Shown: positions 48,710 to 58,626 of the stretch, piece by piece
Layout: each line of letters begins with the position of its first letter
How positions within the stretch are numbered: position 1 is the stretch's first letter
NCBI RefSeq assembly: GCF_017741935.1
Contig: NZ_JAGHMH010000028.1
Location: 806,001 to 870,000, forward strand
Source of the DNA: Rhizobium sp. 16-449-1b
Lineage (GTDB): Bacteria > Pseudomonadota > Alphaproteobacteria > Rhizobiales > Rhizobiaceae
Direction of reading: 5' to 3'
Length of the DNA stretch: 64,000 bases
Position numbers and translations under genes: made by a program
The notes under the pieces: model-generated
The model's input: the letters and a program-made list of their open reading frames with translations, nothing else
Database searches by the model: none
Told to the model about the DNA's origin: nothing

Positions 48710-51700
48710 CTAAGGCTTCAACCAAAGCACCATTTGGCTGTCATGCGCGTGGCGCCGTTGCACGCGCCCACGCAGCCTCTGCAACCAGTCGGCGTTGCTG
48801 AGGGTTGAAGCGCCGGGGTCGAACATCTTGTCTCCCCCAACGTATTCGAGCCATCCGAATCCTTGGTCAAGGTCAACGTTCACAGTCGAACCAGATCTAA
48901 GACGTAGACTCAAGCTGCGTTTATGGGCGAGTTGGCCGACGGCCATCGTGGTTGCCACCCCTCTCTTCGTCCCATAGTCGCGGGCGAGGCCGAGCAACGT
49001 GTCATCTGACTGAACGTCGGAGGCGACATGCGTCCGGCTATAGCCCCCGCGGTCGGAAGACGTGACGATCGAGAGTGCCAAATCGCCGTCCACATTCAAT
49101 GAGGCGACGGTGTCTACGAGCAGCTTCAGAACGATCGGCGATCGCGCGTATCGATCCTGATATTTGGCCGCAACAACCTGGTCAGCGCTGTCGATCCCAA
49201 TATCCGCCATGGCTCTTCTCATCCGAGCAGCCATTGCTGCACCGAACCCTTCCGCAGCGCCATCAAGCTTCGCATCCAGCACGACAACGGCTGCTCCGGC
49301 CTTTGGCTTAAGATCATCGTGCGAGACATCCCTACTGTCTGTCGGAATATCGACCGAAGCGTGTGCAATCGGTGCGGTGTGGTTCGCCCCCCAACCTGAA
49401 CCAGCGTCCAAAATCGATTGGTCTCGACTTGCCCAGGCACGGGACCGTACTCCATCGGTCGCGTGGGCGAACAACCAGCTACCATTCTTGAAGCGTATAG
49501 GCTGGCCTTCGGCCAGGACGACGCCGTTGCGGCCGCAATAGTCGCGCAGGAAAAGAATCTGCGCGGCATCCAAAGCAGCGACCGCCCCGACGGGGAGAAT
49601 TAGTTTGATCAGTCGTCCATTGTCGGTCCACCTTCTGAACAGGGGGGTAAGCGCCCAGTCCGTAAGATCCAAAATGTCGCTCACATTCGCCCACACATTT
49701 AGGGCTGAGGTCGACCGATGACTGAGCCAGTCGTCAATTTCGCTGACAGGGCGGTCGGAAATATCGCTGCCAATCGCGAAAGCGTCTGCCGGATCAATGA
49801 CGTCCGGCAGAGCCAGGTGATTGTCGATGAACGAGATTGCCTTGTGGCGATCGAGATCTTCTTCCCTGTCCGGTGCGTCGGAAACCAATACGCATGACGA
49901 GCATGCATGATCGCAGGCGCGAGGGCAGTTCAGAATATTGCGCGCGCTCCGCAGGATCGTCCGAATTTCGTTGGCTGTCTGGACGACGTAACCGGCTCCG
50001 CCGGCGGCTCTGTCGTGAAGAAAGATGGAAAGGGTTGAGTTGGACATTGCATTGCGCGACGGACCGATGCCATAGCCGATTTCGTCCGGTTCGATCCCCA
50101 AATGCCGGGCGGTCGCCTCCCGCATTGCGATTGCGATTGCGTTTGCGGCGCCGACGGTCGGAGATTCTGCCGGCTGCAACTCCAGGACATCCGTGTGTAT
50201 CTCATAGCCGAGATGGAGCGAAGGCTGAACCGCGAATGTCTCGCGGTTGCCATCACAGGGCTGCAGGAAGTTTTCCCTTGCGCGCAAGGGTTTGTGATCG
50301 ATTAGCCCAGTGCAGATGGTTTCGCCTGGTTTCATCGCTTCCATGCGGCCGCATTTTAAGCAGAGCCCATAGCCCTCGTTGTCCGGCCCTCTCGTGTGAT
50401 AGTAGACCGTCCCCCGACGGTTCATCCTCAATCGGCCCGCCGTGGGCTGGCTGAGTGCTTCCCATTGAGATGAGCCCGCGGATATGCGCGGAGTTTCTGC
50501 GCGCACGTAATCGACTTTGTCCACTTCCGCATGGATGGCAACGTGCTTGTCCCGCAGAAAGCCGGCCGGCTTCAAAAAGCTCTCCGCGACGATCGACGGA
50601 TCCTGGCATGTCCGGCATTCCTCCGGTCGGGCGCCGGCGCCAGTCCAGTTGTCCCCACAATGGGAGCACCTTGCAGCCCAGCGGAGGGCCTGTATCTCGC
50701 GGACGCCTTCATCACTCGACGGCCTATGCCAATTGAGCGTGACGCCGCCGACGCGATAGACTTGGCCGTCGACCACGGTCTCCGAGCCGGGCGCATAGTC
50801 GCGGATCGCGATGTCGAGCGGTCTTTTGGGGCCGCCATGGCGCAGCCCCCTGCGGTCATCGTTGGAAAATTCGCTCTCCAGATCCTTCCTGTCCAGCTCG
50901 AACGCGACCACATGGTTCGGAAAGCCATGCCCTGGCAAAAAGCCACGGTCTGCGAGATCGGACAACAGGAACTCTTTGCAGAGTCGCTTCAAGTGCGCTT
51001 CGATCGCAGCCGACGCCCCGATTACTTCAGCGCCTTGAAGCTGGCTCTGCAGACCGCTCCACTCTGCTTCAAACTCAGTTTCCGCAGCCTTGAGAGCCTC
51101 GGCGCATAACTCCAGTAGATCTGATCTACCAGCCAACACCGACCCGCGTACTAGGCGCTGGAGTGCACGCTTGTGTTCTTCCGCGGTGGTTGCCTTCGCG
51201 AGCCAGCGTAGCATCAGTTCAACCGGGCGAGCCTCGGCCGTCGATCTCGCGGATTTTGGAGCCGGAGAGAAACCGAAGAAATCACCGGCTTCCATGTTCA
51301 TTGGATTGCCACTGTTCAAATTCAGAAAGCGACCGAACAAGAAGGCATTCACATGACGTTGGACGATTGGACGACTATCGAGCGCGACACGAGGCGCTGC
51401 GATCGACCGGTTCAGGAACGAGATCGGGTTTCGGAACGCCTCGCGATCAAGCGGGCGGTCCTTCGCGAAGGTGAATGCCAGCGACAAAGGCTGGCCACGA
51501 CGGCCCGCACGACCGACACGTTGCTTGTAGTTGGCGATCGATGGTGGAACGTTCGCCATCAGGACACCGTTCACCGAACCGATATCAACACCCATTTCCA
51601 TGGTTGTCGAGCAGTTCAGGAGGTTAATCCGACCGGACTTGAACTCGGACTCGTAGTGCCTGAGCTGCCAAGGCGACAATTGTGCGGAATGTTCGGCTGA

Positions 51701-54700
51701 CCTGCTATACGGAGAGTACAGCGCTATACGGTCATGCATATCGGTCCAGAGGCCGTGACCTCTCAATGCCGCGACGTCAGCGTCTTCCGACAAGAACAAG
51801 GCACGCGAGGCGGAGTCCCCGTCCGCAGGCGCAACTGGCATGGTAATTGGCTGGGCGCGGTCCAGCTTCGTTCGCGCGTATGGAGATAGTCCGAATGGCG
51901 CGACGTCCACAATTCGCCGTGTCACCGGGCAATGGAAGGCATTCTGTAGCGGCCCGACCTCGAGTTTGTTGAAGTCCAGCGCCTGCTCGCCATTGGCGTT
52001 CTTCGGAAATAATGTGTGGAGCTGGTTCCAAGCCTTCTGGAGCCAGTCGTTAATTTCTGCCCTATCGCTTGATGAACCTACGCTCATGCCGAGACCAAGC
52101 CGCAGGAGCTCAACGACTTGAGTTTGCTTTCCGGCAGCGCTCGCTAGCGGCCAACGGTGTTGCCGCCTGCCGGGTTCCATGCCCGGCAACGAGAGGTTCT
52201 TCGGGAAGCCTTTCCGCATGATCCATTGAAGGAGATCAGGACTAACAGCAACGGCGAGATTGCTGCGGATCGAAAACGAAACCAAGCATGAAAGCCACGC
52301 TTTCCAATCTTGAAGGGTTCCTCCACGCTGAACAAAGCCACTTGGCGCTTGGGCGTGTTGTTCGATCGCAGGATAGATGAAGCGCGCGAGCCCCATCGTT
52401 TCCGGTGAATTGGCAAGCTTTGGTCTGCGCATCATTTCACGAAGAAGTAGCGCTTCAGCAATCTGCGAGGGAGCTGATGCCAGAGCCTTCTTGAAAAGGT
52501 CCGCTCGCGAGCCCCAAACATCTGGCAACCAATCGCGGACTTCAGTTCTATCTGCGAGCTGACCACGTAGCTCAGACCAGGCGATGGTGCCACCGCCCGA
52601 GATCTTCGCCAGTTCCGCTTCTGCTTCACGAACCACGCTCGCAAGTGGACCGTCCTCCCAATCTGCGTAGGACTTGACCTTCTCTATGCGTGCTCTCAGT
52701 TCTTCTGCCTTCGCATTGCTCTCGGTGCCAGACGCCTTATGCTGAACGGCTTGATAGATAAATGACCGCACGAATGCGCGCTCGCTCTCCATCTGAAGCT
52801 TAGCGGCCATCCTAGCTGTACCCTGACGGCTATCAGTAAAACTGATCAATTGCCGTCCACCTGTCGGGAGGTCGGGTGGGGTCTGAGGAAGTGGCGGTTG
52901 TACGAGCCCTTCGGCTCCTGGCATGGATTCGAGAAGCATGGGCGCCGCATTGCTGATCGTGAACGGCGCACCGAACCGGAACGGATAGAGCTTATCCCCG
53001 GACTTCGCCGTCGCACTGCAAGCCGGGCAAGGGCCTTTACCACCGCCGGCATGTGCTGACAGGCGATAACGGCCTTGCCCATCACCATCCGCGGTCATTC
53101 CGGTAGAAGTGTCGACGAAAATCGGCATCAGACCGTGCCCGATGAGCGAAAAGCAATGCGAGACCGAAGGGGTGTCCAGATCTATCTGCTCGCCGTCGGA
53201 ATCTTCGTCTTCATCGGACGTGGAGCGATCAGCCTCGAACAGGAACTCGTCGTTGGGCGGCAAGTTGCGGGGCGGCGCCAGTCGATCCCCTTTTTCGTCG
53301 GCGATCATGAATGCTTCGCCGCACTCATTGCACGAATATAGTTCGGCGACTGGCATGCGGCACTTGGGGCACCGTTCTTCTCGTTCGAACAGAAGGCGGC
53401 CAGCCGTCCATTCGCTTCCCATTGCATCTGGGCAGCCGGGATTAGTGCAGGTCCAGAGACCAGAAAAGGCACGATGGAAGCTGTGGACTCGAAGCGGTGC
53501 GAGCGTTTCACCACTCTTGGAGGTTGCCCGCGTCAAGGCCATCGCAAGCGTTTCGCCATCTACCCCCATCGTGCGGCCCAATCTATCCAGATCCTGCGTC
53601 TGCACAGGTTGGTTCTTTAATCCGGCCACAAGCGACCAGACGGGATCGTAGGATGAGAGCTTGTCGAAGAGTTCGGTTGGGGGGAGATCGACGATCGCTG
53701 AAGGACTTGGGGCCTTTCCCCCACTCGCAGTGCGAGTGGGCAGAAGGCGATCCCCTGAAATGACCTCGACAGCAGAGAGATCGGTACCGGCAACGTCAGC
53801 CAAAAACCTCCGAAGATCGTCCTTGACCTTCGGGCCATCGCCGATGGTCGCGGAGGTGGCTATGAAGCGGACATTTTTCGGATCCACCTCGAACGCTTCG
53901 ATGACGCGGCGCAAGAGCAGGGCAACTTCAGCCGCCGCCGACCCTACTAATGTGTGGGCTTCGTCGAGGATGATCCACTTCAGCTTGCCTTTGGACTGAT
54001 TGATGATCGGCCGGTCCTGTGGCCGCACAAGCATGTACTCGAGCATGGTGAGGTTGGTGACGAGCAATGGAGGGGGAGACTCCCTCAGGGTCTTGCGGTC
54101 GGGCACCTGCTGCGGATTCGAAGAGAGCTTGTCGCGCTGAACAACGCTTTTATGTGTTTCAGGCAGATTGCCGTTGTAAAGACAATAGCGGATTTTGCCT
54201 GCTGCTGGCTTCGTCCATGCATCCAATCGCTCCTGTTGGCTCGCGATAAGGGCGTTTAGTGGGTAAAGCATGATGGCTTCCACCCCGGTCGTGCGCTCTT
54301 GACGTCGGAAGAGCGAATCCAAGAGCGGAACGAGAAAGCATTCAGTTTTTCCAGAACCCGTTCCCGCGGTAATCAAGGCACTCTTCGTGTCAGCCGAGGT
54401 CAGTGTTTTCCATGCGTCGAGCTGGTGGAGATAGGGGCGGCGACTTGCCGGAAATGAGTAACCGCGCCCGCTACCATCTCCAATCAATGCGTCGACTGTT
54501 GCAGGCGCCAGCAGGTTTCCGGATAGCTCGGACAGCATCTTGTCCGATGGCATGAAAGGGAACGCGCCCTCGAGAATAGGTGGCGGGATCAGTACGCCTT
54601 CTGATTCCGCTCCTGAAAGTGAGTTGCGAAGCTGCGACGCGAGCGCCGGGTTCTTGACACCCGACTGAGCGACGATGGCTTCAGCCATCCGTTGACGGAG

Positions 54701-54733
54701 CCGCGAGAGAGTTTCGAATGGACGGATTGTCAT
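48710..54733 (-). CDS. druE: Druantia type III helicase DruE (DEAD/DEAH + DUF1998)
   Basis: A 2007-residue helicase. The N-terminal motor has Walker A at 123-130 (AGTGSGKT) and DEAH at 257-260 (WIILDEAH), with SAT as motif III. Zinc ribbons follow (CTNPGC, CPKCRMP, CNECGEAF, CPACSA). The second RecA domain has STTMEMGVDIG and QRVGRAGRRG. The C-terminal third is DUF1998, with LGYEIHTDVLEL, DRAAGGAGYVV and a Cys cluster ending CDHACSSCVL. Helicase plus DUF1998 at about 2000 residues is the hallmark of DruE. The start ATG 54733 follows the druH stop by two bases. DruE and DruH alone define Druantia type III, an anti-phage system of unknown mechanism. Confidence 0.88.
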   Translation of the reverse strand: MTIRPFETLSRLRQRMAEAIVAQSGVKNPALASQLRNSLSGAESEGVLIPPPILEGAFPFMPSDKMLSELSGNLLAPATVDALIGDGSGRGYSFPASRRPYLHQLDAWKTLTSADTKSALITAGTGSGKTECFLVPLLDSLFRRQERTTGVEAIMLYPLNALIASQQERLDAWTKPAAGKIRYCLYNGNLPETHKSVVQRDKLSSNPQQVPDRKTLRESPPPLLVTNLTMLEYMLVRPQDRPIINQSKGKLKWIILDEAHTLVGSAAAEVALLLRRVIEAFEVDPKNVRFIATSATIGDGPKVKDDLRRFLADVAGTDLSAVEVISGDRLLPTRTASGGKAPSPSAIVDLPPTELFDKLSSYDPVWSLVAGLKNQPVQTQDLDRLGRTMGVDGETLAMALTRATSKSGETLAPLRVHSFHRAFSGLWTCTNPGCPDAMGSEWTAGRLLFEREERCPKCRMPVAELYSCNECGEAFMIADEKGDRLAPPRNLPPNDEFLFEADRSTSDEDEDSDGEQIDLDTPSVSHCFSLIGHGLMPIFVDTSTGMTADGDGQGRYRLSAHAGGGKGPCPACSATAKSGDKLYPFRFGAPFTISNAAPMLLESMPGAEGLVQPPLPQTPPDLPTGGRQLISFTDSRQGTARMAAKLQMESERAFVRSFIYQAVQHKASGTESNAKAEELRARIEKVKSYADWEDGPLASVVREAEAELAKISGGGTIAWSELRGQLADRTEVRDWLPDVWGSRADLFKKALASAPSQIAEALLLREMMRRPKLANSPETMGLARFIYPAIEQHAQAPSGFVQRGGTLQDWKAWLSCLVSFSIRSNLAVAVSPDLLQWIMRKGFPKNLSLPGMEPGRRQHRWPLASAAGKQTQVVELLRLGLGMSVGSSSDRAEINDWLQKAWNQLHTLFPKNANGEQALDFNKLEVGPLQNAFHCPVTRRIVDVAPFGLSPYARTKLDRAQPITMPVAPADGDSASRALFLSEDADVAALRGHGLWTDMHDRIALYSPYSRSAEHSAQLSPWQLRHYESEFKSGRINLLNCSTTMEMGVDIGSVNGVLMANVPPSIANYKQRVGRAGRRGQPLSLAFTFAKDRPLDREAFRNPISFLNRSIAAPRVALDSRPIVQRHVNAFLFGRFLNLNSGNPMNMEAGDFFGFSPAPKSARSTAEARPVELMLRWLAKATTAEEHKRALQRLVRGSVLAGRSDLLELCAEALKAAETEFEAEWSGLQSQLQGAEVIGASAAIEAHLKRLCKEFLLSDLADRGFLPGHGFPNHVVAFELDRKDLESEFSNDDRRGLRHGGPKRPLDIAIRDYAPGSETVVDGQVYRVGGVTLNWHRPSSDEGVREIQALRWAARCSHCGDNWTGAGARPEECRTCQDPSIVAESFLKPAGFLRDKHVAIHAEVDKVDYVRAETPRISAGSSQWEALSQPTAGRLRMNRRGTVYYHTRGPDNEGYGLCLKCGRMEAMKPGETICTGLIDHKPLRARENFLQPCDGNRETFAVQPSLHLGYEIHTDVLELQPAESPTVGAANAIAIAMREATARHLGIEPDEIGYGIGPSRNAMSNSTLSIFLHDRAAGGAGYVVQTANEIRTILRSARNILNCPRACDHACSSCVLVSDAPDREEDLDRHKAISFIDNHLALPDVIDPADAFAIGSDISDRPVSEIDDWLSHRSTSALNVWANVSDILDLTDWALTPLFRRWTDNGRLIKLILPVGAVAALDAAQILFLRDYCGRNGVVLAEGQPIRFKNGSWLFAHATDGVRSRAWASRDQSILDAGSGWGANHTAPIAHASVDIPTDSRDVSHDDLKPKAGAAVVVLDAKLDGAAEGFGAAMAARMRRAMADIGIDSADQVVAAKYQDRYARSPIVLKLLVDTVASLNVDGDLALSIVTSSDRGGYSRTHVASDVQSDDTLLGLARDYGTKRGVATTMAVGQLAHKRSLSLRLRSGSTVNVDLDQGFGWLEYVGGDKMFDPGASTLSNADWLQRLRGRVQRRHAHDSQMVLWLKP

Positions 54734-54735
54734 GA

Positions 54736-57700
54736 TTAGAAGTGCTTCAAACAATGAGGGAAGGCTGAGGCGATATAGTTTTGGTCGATGTCGAGGGCGT
54801 TGCGTAGGCCAGCGGCGAGGGATGGCGACCACGGCAGTCTGCCGCGCGCAAGCGCTGCGAACACGACCGGAGCGACCAGTGTCGCGTAGTGCCCATAATT
54901 AAGACCCGCGACTTCGCTTGGCAGGCCGGCGTGCTCGGCCGCCTCAATCAATGTGGTGGCGATCGGATCCGATTGATCTACATGGAGCCGAACATGGTCT
55001 TGAGCGAGCTCGCGCAAACTGCCACTCAATTGTCCACCGAAGCCAAGCGCGGATCGGACGCCAGCAAACCAATGTGTCCGTTCGACGAGAAATCCAACAC
55101 GTTCCATCATCAGAGTGGTAGCCTGAGTTTGCGCCTCGGCCGGCCCGTAGAATTCGGCCAGCTCGGTTTTGGCACGTTCCCATTCCACGAGCGCGGCATC
55201 CTGCCAGGCGGTTATCGGTTGGGCCATCCAAAGAAATGGCAGATCGCGTTCGAGCGCGACGATGCTCTCCACCCGTTCGCCGTTGGCTGCAAGCAGCAAC
55301 CGGCACAGCAGCGTTGGGAAGTTTGGCAGTTCACGGGTGATGTCCATTGCGCGAGGACTCAGTCCCCTGAGCGAATGAATGGTCCGAACGATACGAGTGA
55401 TCGTGGGGCCGGCCGCGACATCCGTTGCAGCTCCCCTCAGTAACTCGTGGTAAGCGCTGCGTCGGCTAGTCTCATCCTGGATCACTGCAGCACGCGCGAT
55501 GACGTCGACAGGTTCCTCTCGAACGGCATCCCGCGCGCCGCCGGTCACGGTCGGTCGCGTCGTGACAGCGTCGCCCTTACGGCGGTAGATCAAGAGCGGA
55601 CCAGCAATCCCTACCGGAAGCGGCAAGGATACGCGATGATCGTCGGCTAGGACGTGCTCCTCGTCGGGCCGCATTAGCGATCGCGCGACGGTCGTTTCCC
55701 CGTCCGCTGGAATTGTTGCAAAGGCGATCCGGTCATTTGCGATTGTCGGTTGCTCTTGAGGTCGCTGAATGACGCATATCGTTCGCTGGTTGTCATCGAG
55801 TAGGTACACGCAGGGACCACGCTCGTTCGATAGACCAAGCAAGCTCTGCGCGAGATCTACGAACCGCACCATTGGGGTCTCGCCCTCGATCTTCCGAGAT
55901 ATAAGGGCTCGACTGGCGGCCGCGCGCCGTAGGTCGAGATCGACCAAAACTGGTCGATTTGTGAGGAGAAGCGAACCACGGAGCTCGGCGAGCGACATTT
56001 CCGGCTGATCTGCACGAACCGCTCCGCTCGCGTCCAGCAGCAAGGTCTGTTTCGCTGCAAGGTGCAGTCGAGCCCTTACAGACACCCCGCTTGGGTCAGT
56101 GATCTGAAGTCTTTGATAGCCGCTGCGTGTCCCGTTCCAAGGGCACATCCAGCCGTGCATTGTCTTGTCGATGGTGGTTGCGATCGAACCCTCGGGGCCG
56201 AGAGCATCGATTTGCCAGCCCGGTAAGCCCTTCCACTCGACGCGTGCGCCGCCTTTGTCGATCTCGCCGCGGATAGCAAACTGTCGTGGCAACACCAGCA
56301 GGCGCGCGCGATCTACCGTGAAACCCTCGCTATCTTGCCATTGGACCGTGGCAACGCCGACAACGTCGTCGCGTGCGTCGACGGGGCGGCCCGCCTTCAA
56401 AATGCGTACAGAACCATCAGCATCGGCGGTGGCACTTCGGCCGATCTGCCTTAGGCGTAGTGGCGCTTCGACCGCGATGAGCGACGTGTCTTCGAAAATC
56501 AAGTCTGGCAGGAATAGCTGCTCGAAATCGAGCCGTCTGTCGTCGGACGTATCGGATGCCGCCTGTATCCTGTAGCGGTCACCGGAGTTCGTTTCGATCA
56601 GCGCCATGCCTTCGACCTGCCAGAGCGACTGGGCATCGTCATTCCATATGTAACTAATCGTTCCACTCTCATGGCTGAGGACGCTCGAATCCCGTGATAC
56701 CAGAACAAAGAGAAGCGGTAGCGTCGAGCGAACTGAACCTGTCGCGAGAACTTCGAGGCGATCCTCCCGGTCCGTTGGGCGAAGGACAACACAGTTCGAC
56801 ACCCGCGGCGAACCACCAGGCCAGCATACCGCCGGGATAGGCTTCCCATCGCGGAACAAGCTTACGGCGATAGTTTCCGAGAACGCCACTGGCCCCACCA
56901 GGCCGACCCGACCTGTCGATTGAGAGGTGACCGTGAAACTACCGTTCTTCTCGGTTTCCGATCGGTAGAGCTGCGCGAACTCGCGTGACATGAGCTGTCC
57001 TGCGCTTCCCGTGAAGTAGGCACGGAAGCGACCCTCGCTAAACCCCGCGAGGGCATCAAATGCGAGCTTGCCGTCCGCCAGAGCGATAAAGCCCTGCTTC
57101 CAGTCGCCTGACGGCGTGCGATAGAGATATCTTCTCACGCCGATGCCGTTGCCTCGCGCTCGAGGCTCTACGGAGAGTAGATTATTGAACAGTCGATTGC
57201 AGGCGGCGACATCTTCCGGAAGATAGATCGGGAGTCGCTCTCGCCATCCGATATCGTGAGCGTCTAGCCACCCGGCTGGATTTGCCTGAGTTTCACTCCG
57301 CGGCAACTTCGAGCGGCACAAATGCAGGTGCGCGATCAATTCTGCCGTCAGCTCGTAGATGGTTTCATCGCGATAGCTCTCCGGGAGGATCTCGGCCCTC
57401 GTCGAGGCGAATTCCATTAGATCTTCTTCGGTCGGCAAGCCGCCGCTCGAGAGAGCGTCTTCCATCACGTCCTGAAAGAATCTACGAACTCGATTGCCTG
57501 TCTCCCCAACAATGAGGGCGGACGGAAGTCCTCCGTTCAAGGCGAGGGTCAACAGAAACTCTCGGCGCCGCCTGTTGGAGAACCGGCTAATCTTTGGGGA
57601 TTGGCCCCACCATGCCAGCCCGGCGTCGGCGACTTCGTTTCGCTCTGTCACAGTGAGAGCGCTAGGAACTACCCCAATATGAGACCATACGCGCCATAAT

Positions 57701-57972
57701 GAGTTTGCCTCTCGTCTATACCATTCTGACGTGACGAGCGCGAAGATGGCGCAGAGCGGAGCGTTTCTGCGGTCGAGCAAGGCGGCGGACTTCTCAAGTA
57801 GTTCGCGACCTCGGTCGAACTCATCCTGGGTGATCCTGTACCTATATATTGGCTGCCCGTTTGGCCGATCGAGCCCGTTTCGGTTGAGAATATCTTCCAA
57901 CAACCTCCGCGCAGGAGAAATCCTTTCCCTGCGCCCACCTTCCAGAATCTTACTGTCGAGCACTACACCCAC
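54736..57972 (-). CDS. druH: Druantia type III protein DruH
   Basis: A 1078-residue protein of unknown fold located directly upstream of druE with a two-base gap, the arrangement of Druantia type III (DruH-DruE). I also associate this type of long protein next to such helicases with the STY4851/ECs_5259 family. No enzymatic motif is visible. The N-terminal third is helical and rich in Arg and Glu; the middle (about 400-750) has a repeated beta pattern. The start is GTG 57972, with AGGG eight bases upstream; a later GTG at 57963 is possible. DruH is required together with DruE for defence in the described systems. Confidence 0.8.
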   Translation of the reverse strand: MGVVLDSKILEGGRRERISPARRLLEDILNRNGLDRPNGQPIYRYRITQDEFDRGRELLEKSAALLDRRNAPLCAIFALVTSEWYRREANSLWRVWSHIGVVPSALTVTERNEVADAGLAWWGQSPKISRFSNRRRREFLLTLALNGGLPSALIVGETGNRVRRFFQDVMEDALSSGGLPTEEDLMEFASTRAEILPESYRDETIYELTAELIAHLHLCRSKLPRSETQANPAGWLDAHDIGWRERLPIYLPEDVAACNRLFNNLLSVEPRARGNGIGVRRYLYRTPSGDWKQGFIALADGKLAFDALAGFSEGRFRAYFTGSAGQLMSREFAQLYRSETEKNGSFTVTSQSTGRVGLVGPVAFSETIAVSLFRDGKPIPAVCWPGGSPRVSNCVVLRPTDREDRLEVLATGSVRSTLPLLFVLVSRDSSVLSHESGTISYIWNDDAQSLWQVEGMALIETNSGDRYRIQAASDTSDDRRLDFEQLFLPDLIFEDTSLIAVEAPLRLRQIGRSATADADGSVRILKAGRPVDARDDVVGVATVQWQDSEGFTVDRARLLVLPRQFAIRGEIDKGGARVEWKGLPGWQIDALGPEGSIATTIDKTMHGWMCPWNGTRSGYQRLQITDPSGVSVRARLHLAAKQTLLLDASGAVRADQPEMSLAELRGSLLLTNRPVLVDLDLRRAAASRALISRKIEGETPMVRFVDLAQSLLGLSNERGPCVYLLDDNQRTICVIQRPQEQPTIANDRIAFATIPADGETTVARSLMRPDEEHVLADDHRVSLPLPVGIAGPLLIYRRKGDAVTTRPTVTGGARDAVREEPVDVIARAAVIQDETSRRSAYHELLRGAATDVAAGPTITRIVRTIHSLRGLSPRAMDITRELPNFPTLLCRLLLAANGERVESIVALERDLPFLWMAQPITAWQDAALVEWERAKTELAEFYGPAEAQTQATTLMMERVGFLVERTHWFAGVRSALGFGGQLSGSLRELAQDHVRLHVDQSDPIATTLIEAAEHAGLPSEVAGLNYGHYATLVAPVVFAALARGRLPWSPSLAAGLRNALDIDQNYIASAFPHCLKHF

Positions 57973-58626
57973 GCGAATCCCTGCCCTATCCCCAGTTGCA
58001 AATCAATCACGGGGCGAGTGAGTAGTCCAGTGGTCGCGGCAATATTAATCCGGCTGCTTTACGAATTGGTTTCAATTGAAATTCGAGTAGTTTGAGGTTA
58101 ACTCCAAATCGAAAGCCAAAGTACGTTAGACGCGTAGTTGTTTGATGCCTACCTCCAGTCGAATGGCTGGCGTACGCGCAGTTCGACTTCGACGCCGCCC
58201 TTCATGACTTCCCGTTCGGAGTCGATTTGGAGAAGGGGAGTCATATGGGGAGGCTGCGGCCACGACTGCGCCGCAAGCTAGGTCGGGATCTCCGATTATG
58301 TTACGACGCGGGCGCCGCCGCTCTCGGTAGTTGACCTAGGCGAAAGTAGGAAACAGGATGGCTGGAGCGACTCGAGAAAAATCGAGGTCGAGGTAGGTGA
58401 GTCCGTGCCGGCGCGGGGAGTCTCCGAAGGGCGAGGCAGGTATTCAGTCAACGGTTCGGTAATAAGAATCTGGGAACACTTTTTAGGGTGGCTAGACCAT
58501 GGAGATCCTGATCAACTAGAGGTCTCCGCGCCAATCGGTTCTCCCCCGCTGTGGCAAATTGAGTGCAGTCGCTTGCTTTCGAGGAATAGATAATTTGAAC
58601 CTCTATATAAACTCGCGGGTTTACCT
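57973..58626. other. Divergent promoter region between Druantia and ietAS
   Basis: A 654-bp region that separates two defence operons transcribed away from each other. No gene is seen. It holds the palindrome at 58070-58081, TTAATATT near 58043-58050 (a possible -10 for druH), and a TATATAA at about 58604-58610 only some 17 bases before the ietA start codon. Confidence 0.45.
58070..58081. promoter_or_regulatory. Perfect 12-bp palindrome TTTCAATTGAAA
   Basis: TTTCAATTGAAA lies 98 bp upstream of druH, flanked by GAATT and TTC that weakly extend the symmetry. It is the best candidate for an operator in this region; no regulator gene is adjacent. Confidence 0.4.

Noticed and set aside
49404..49424. 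GCGTCCAAAATCGATTGG, similar to the operator motif
   Set aside because: It lies deep in druE and lacks the second arm, so a chance match is more likely.
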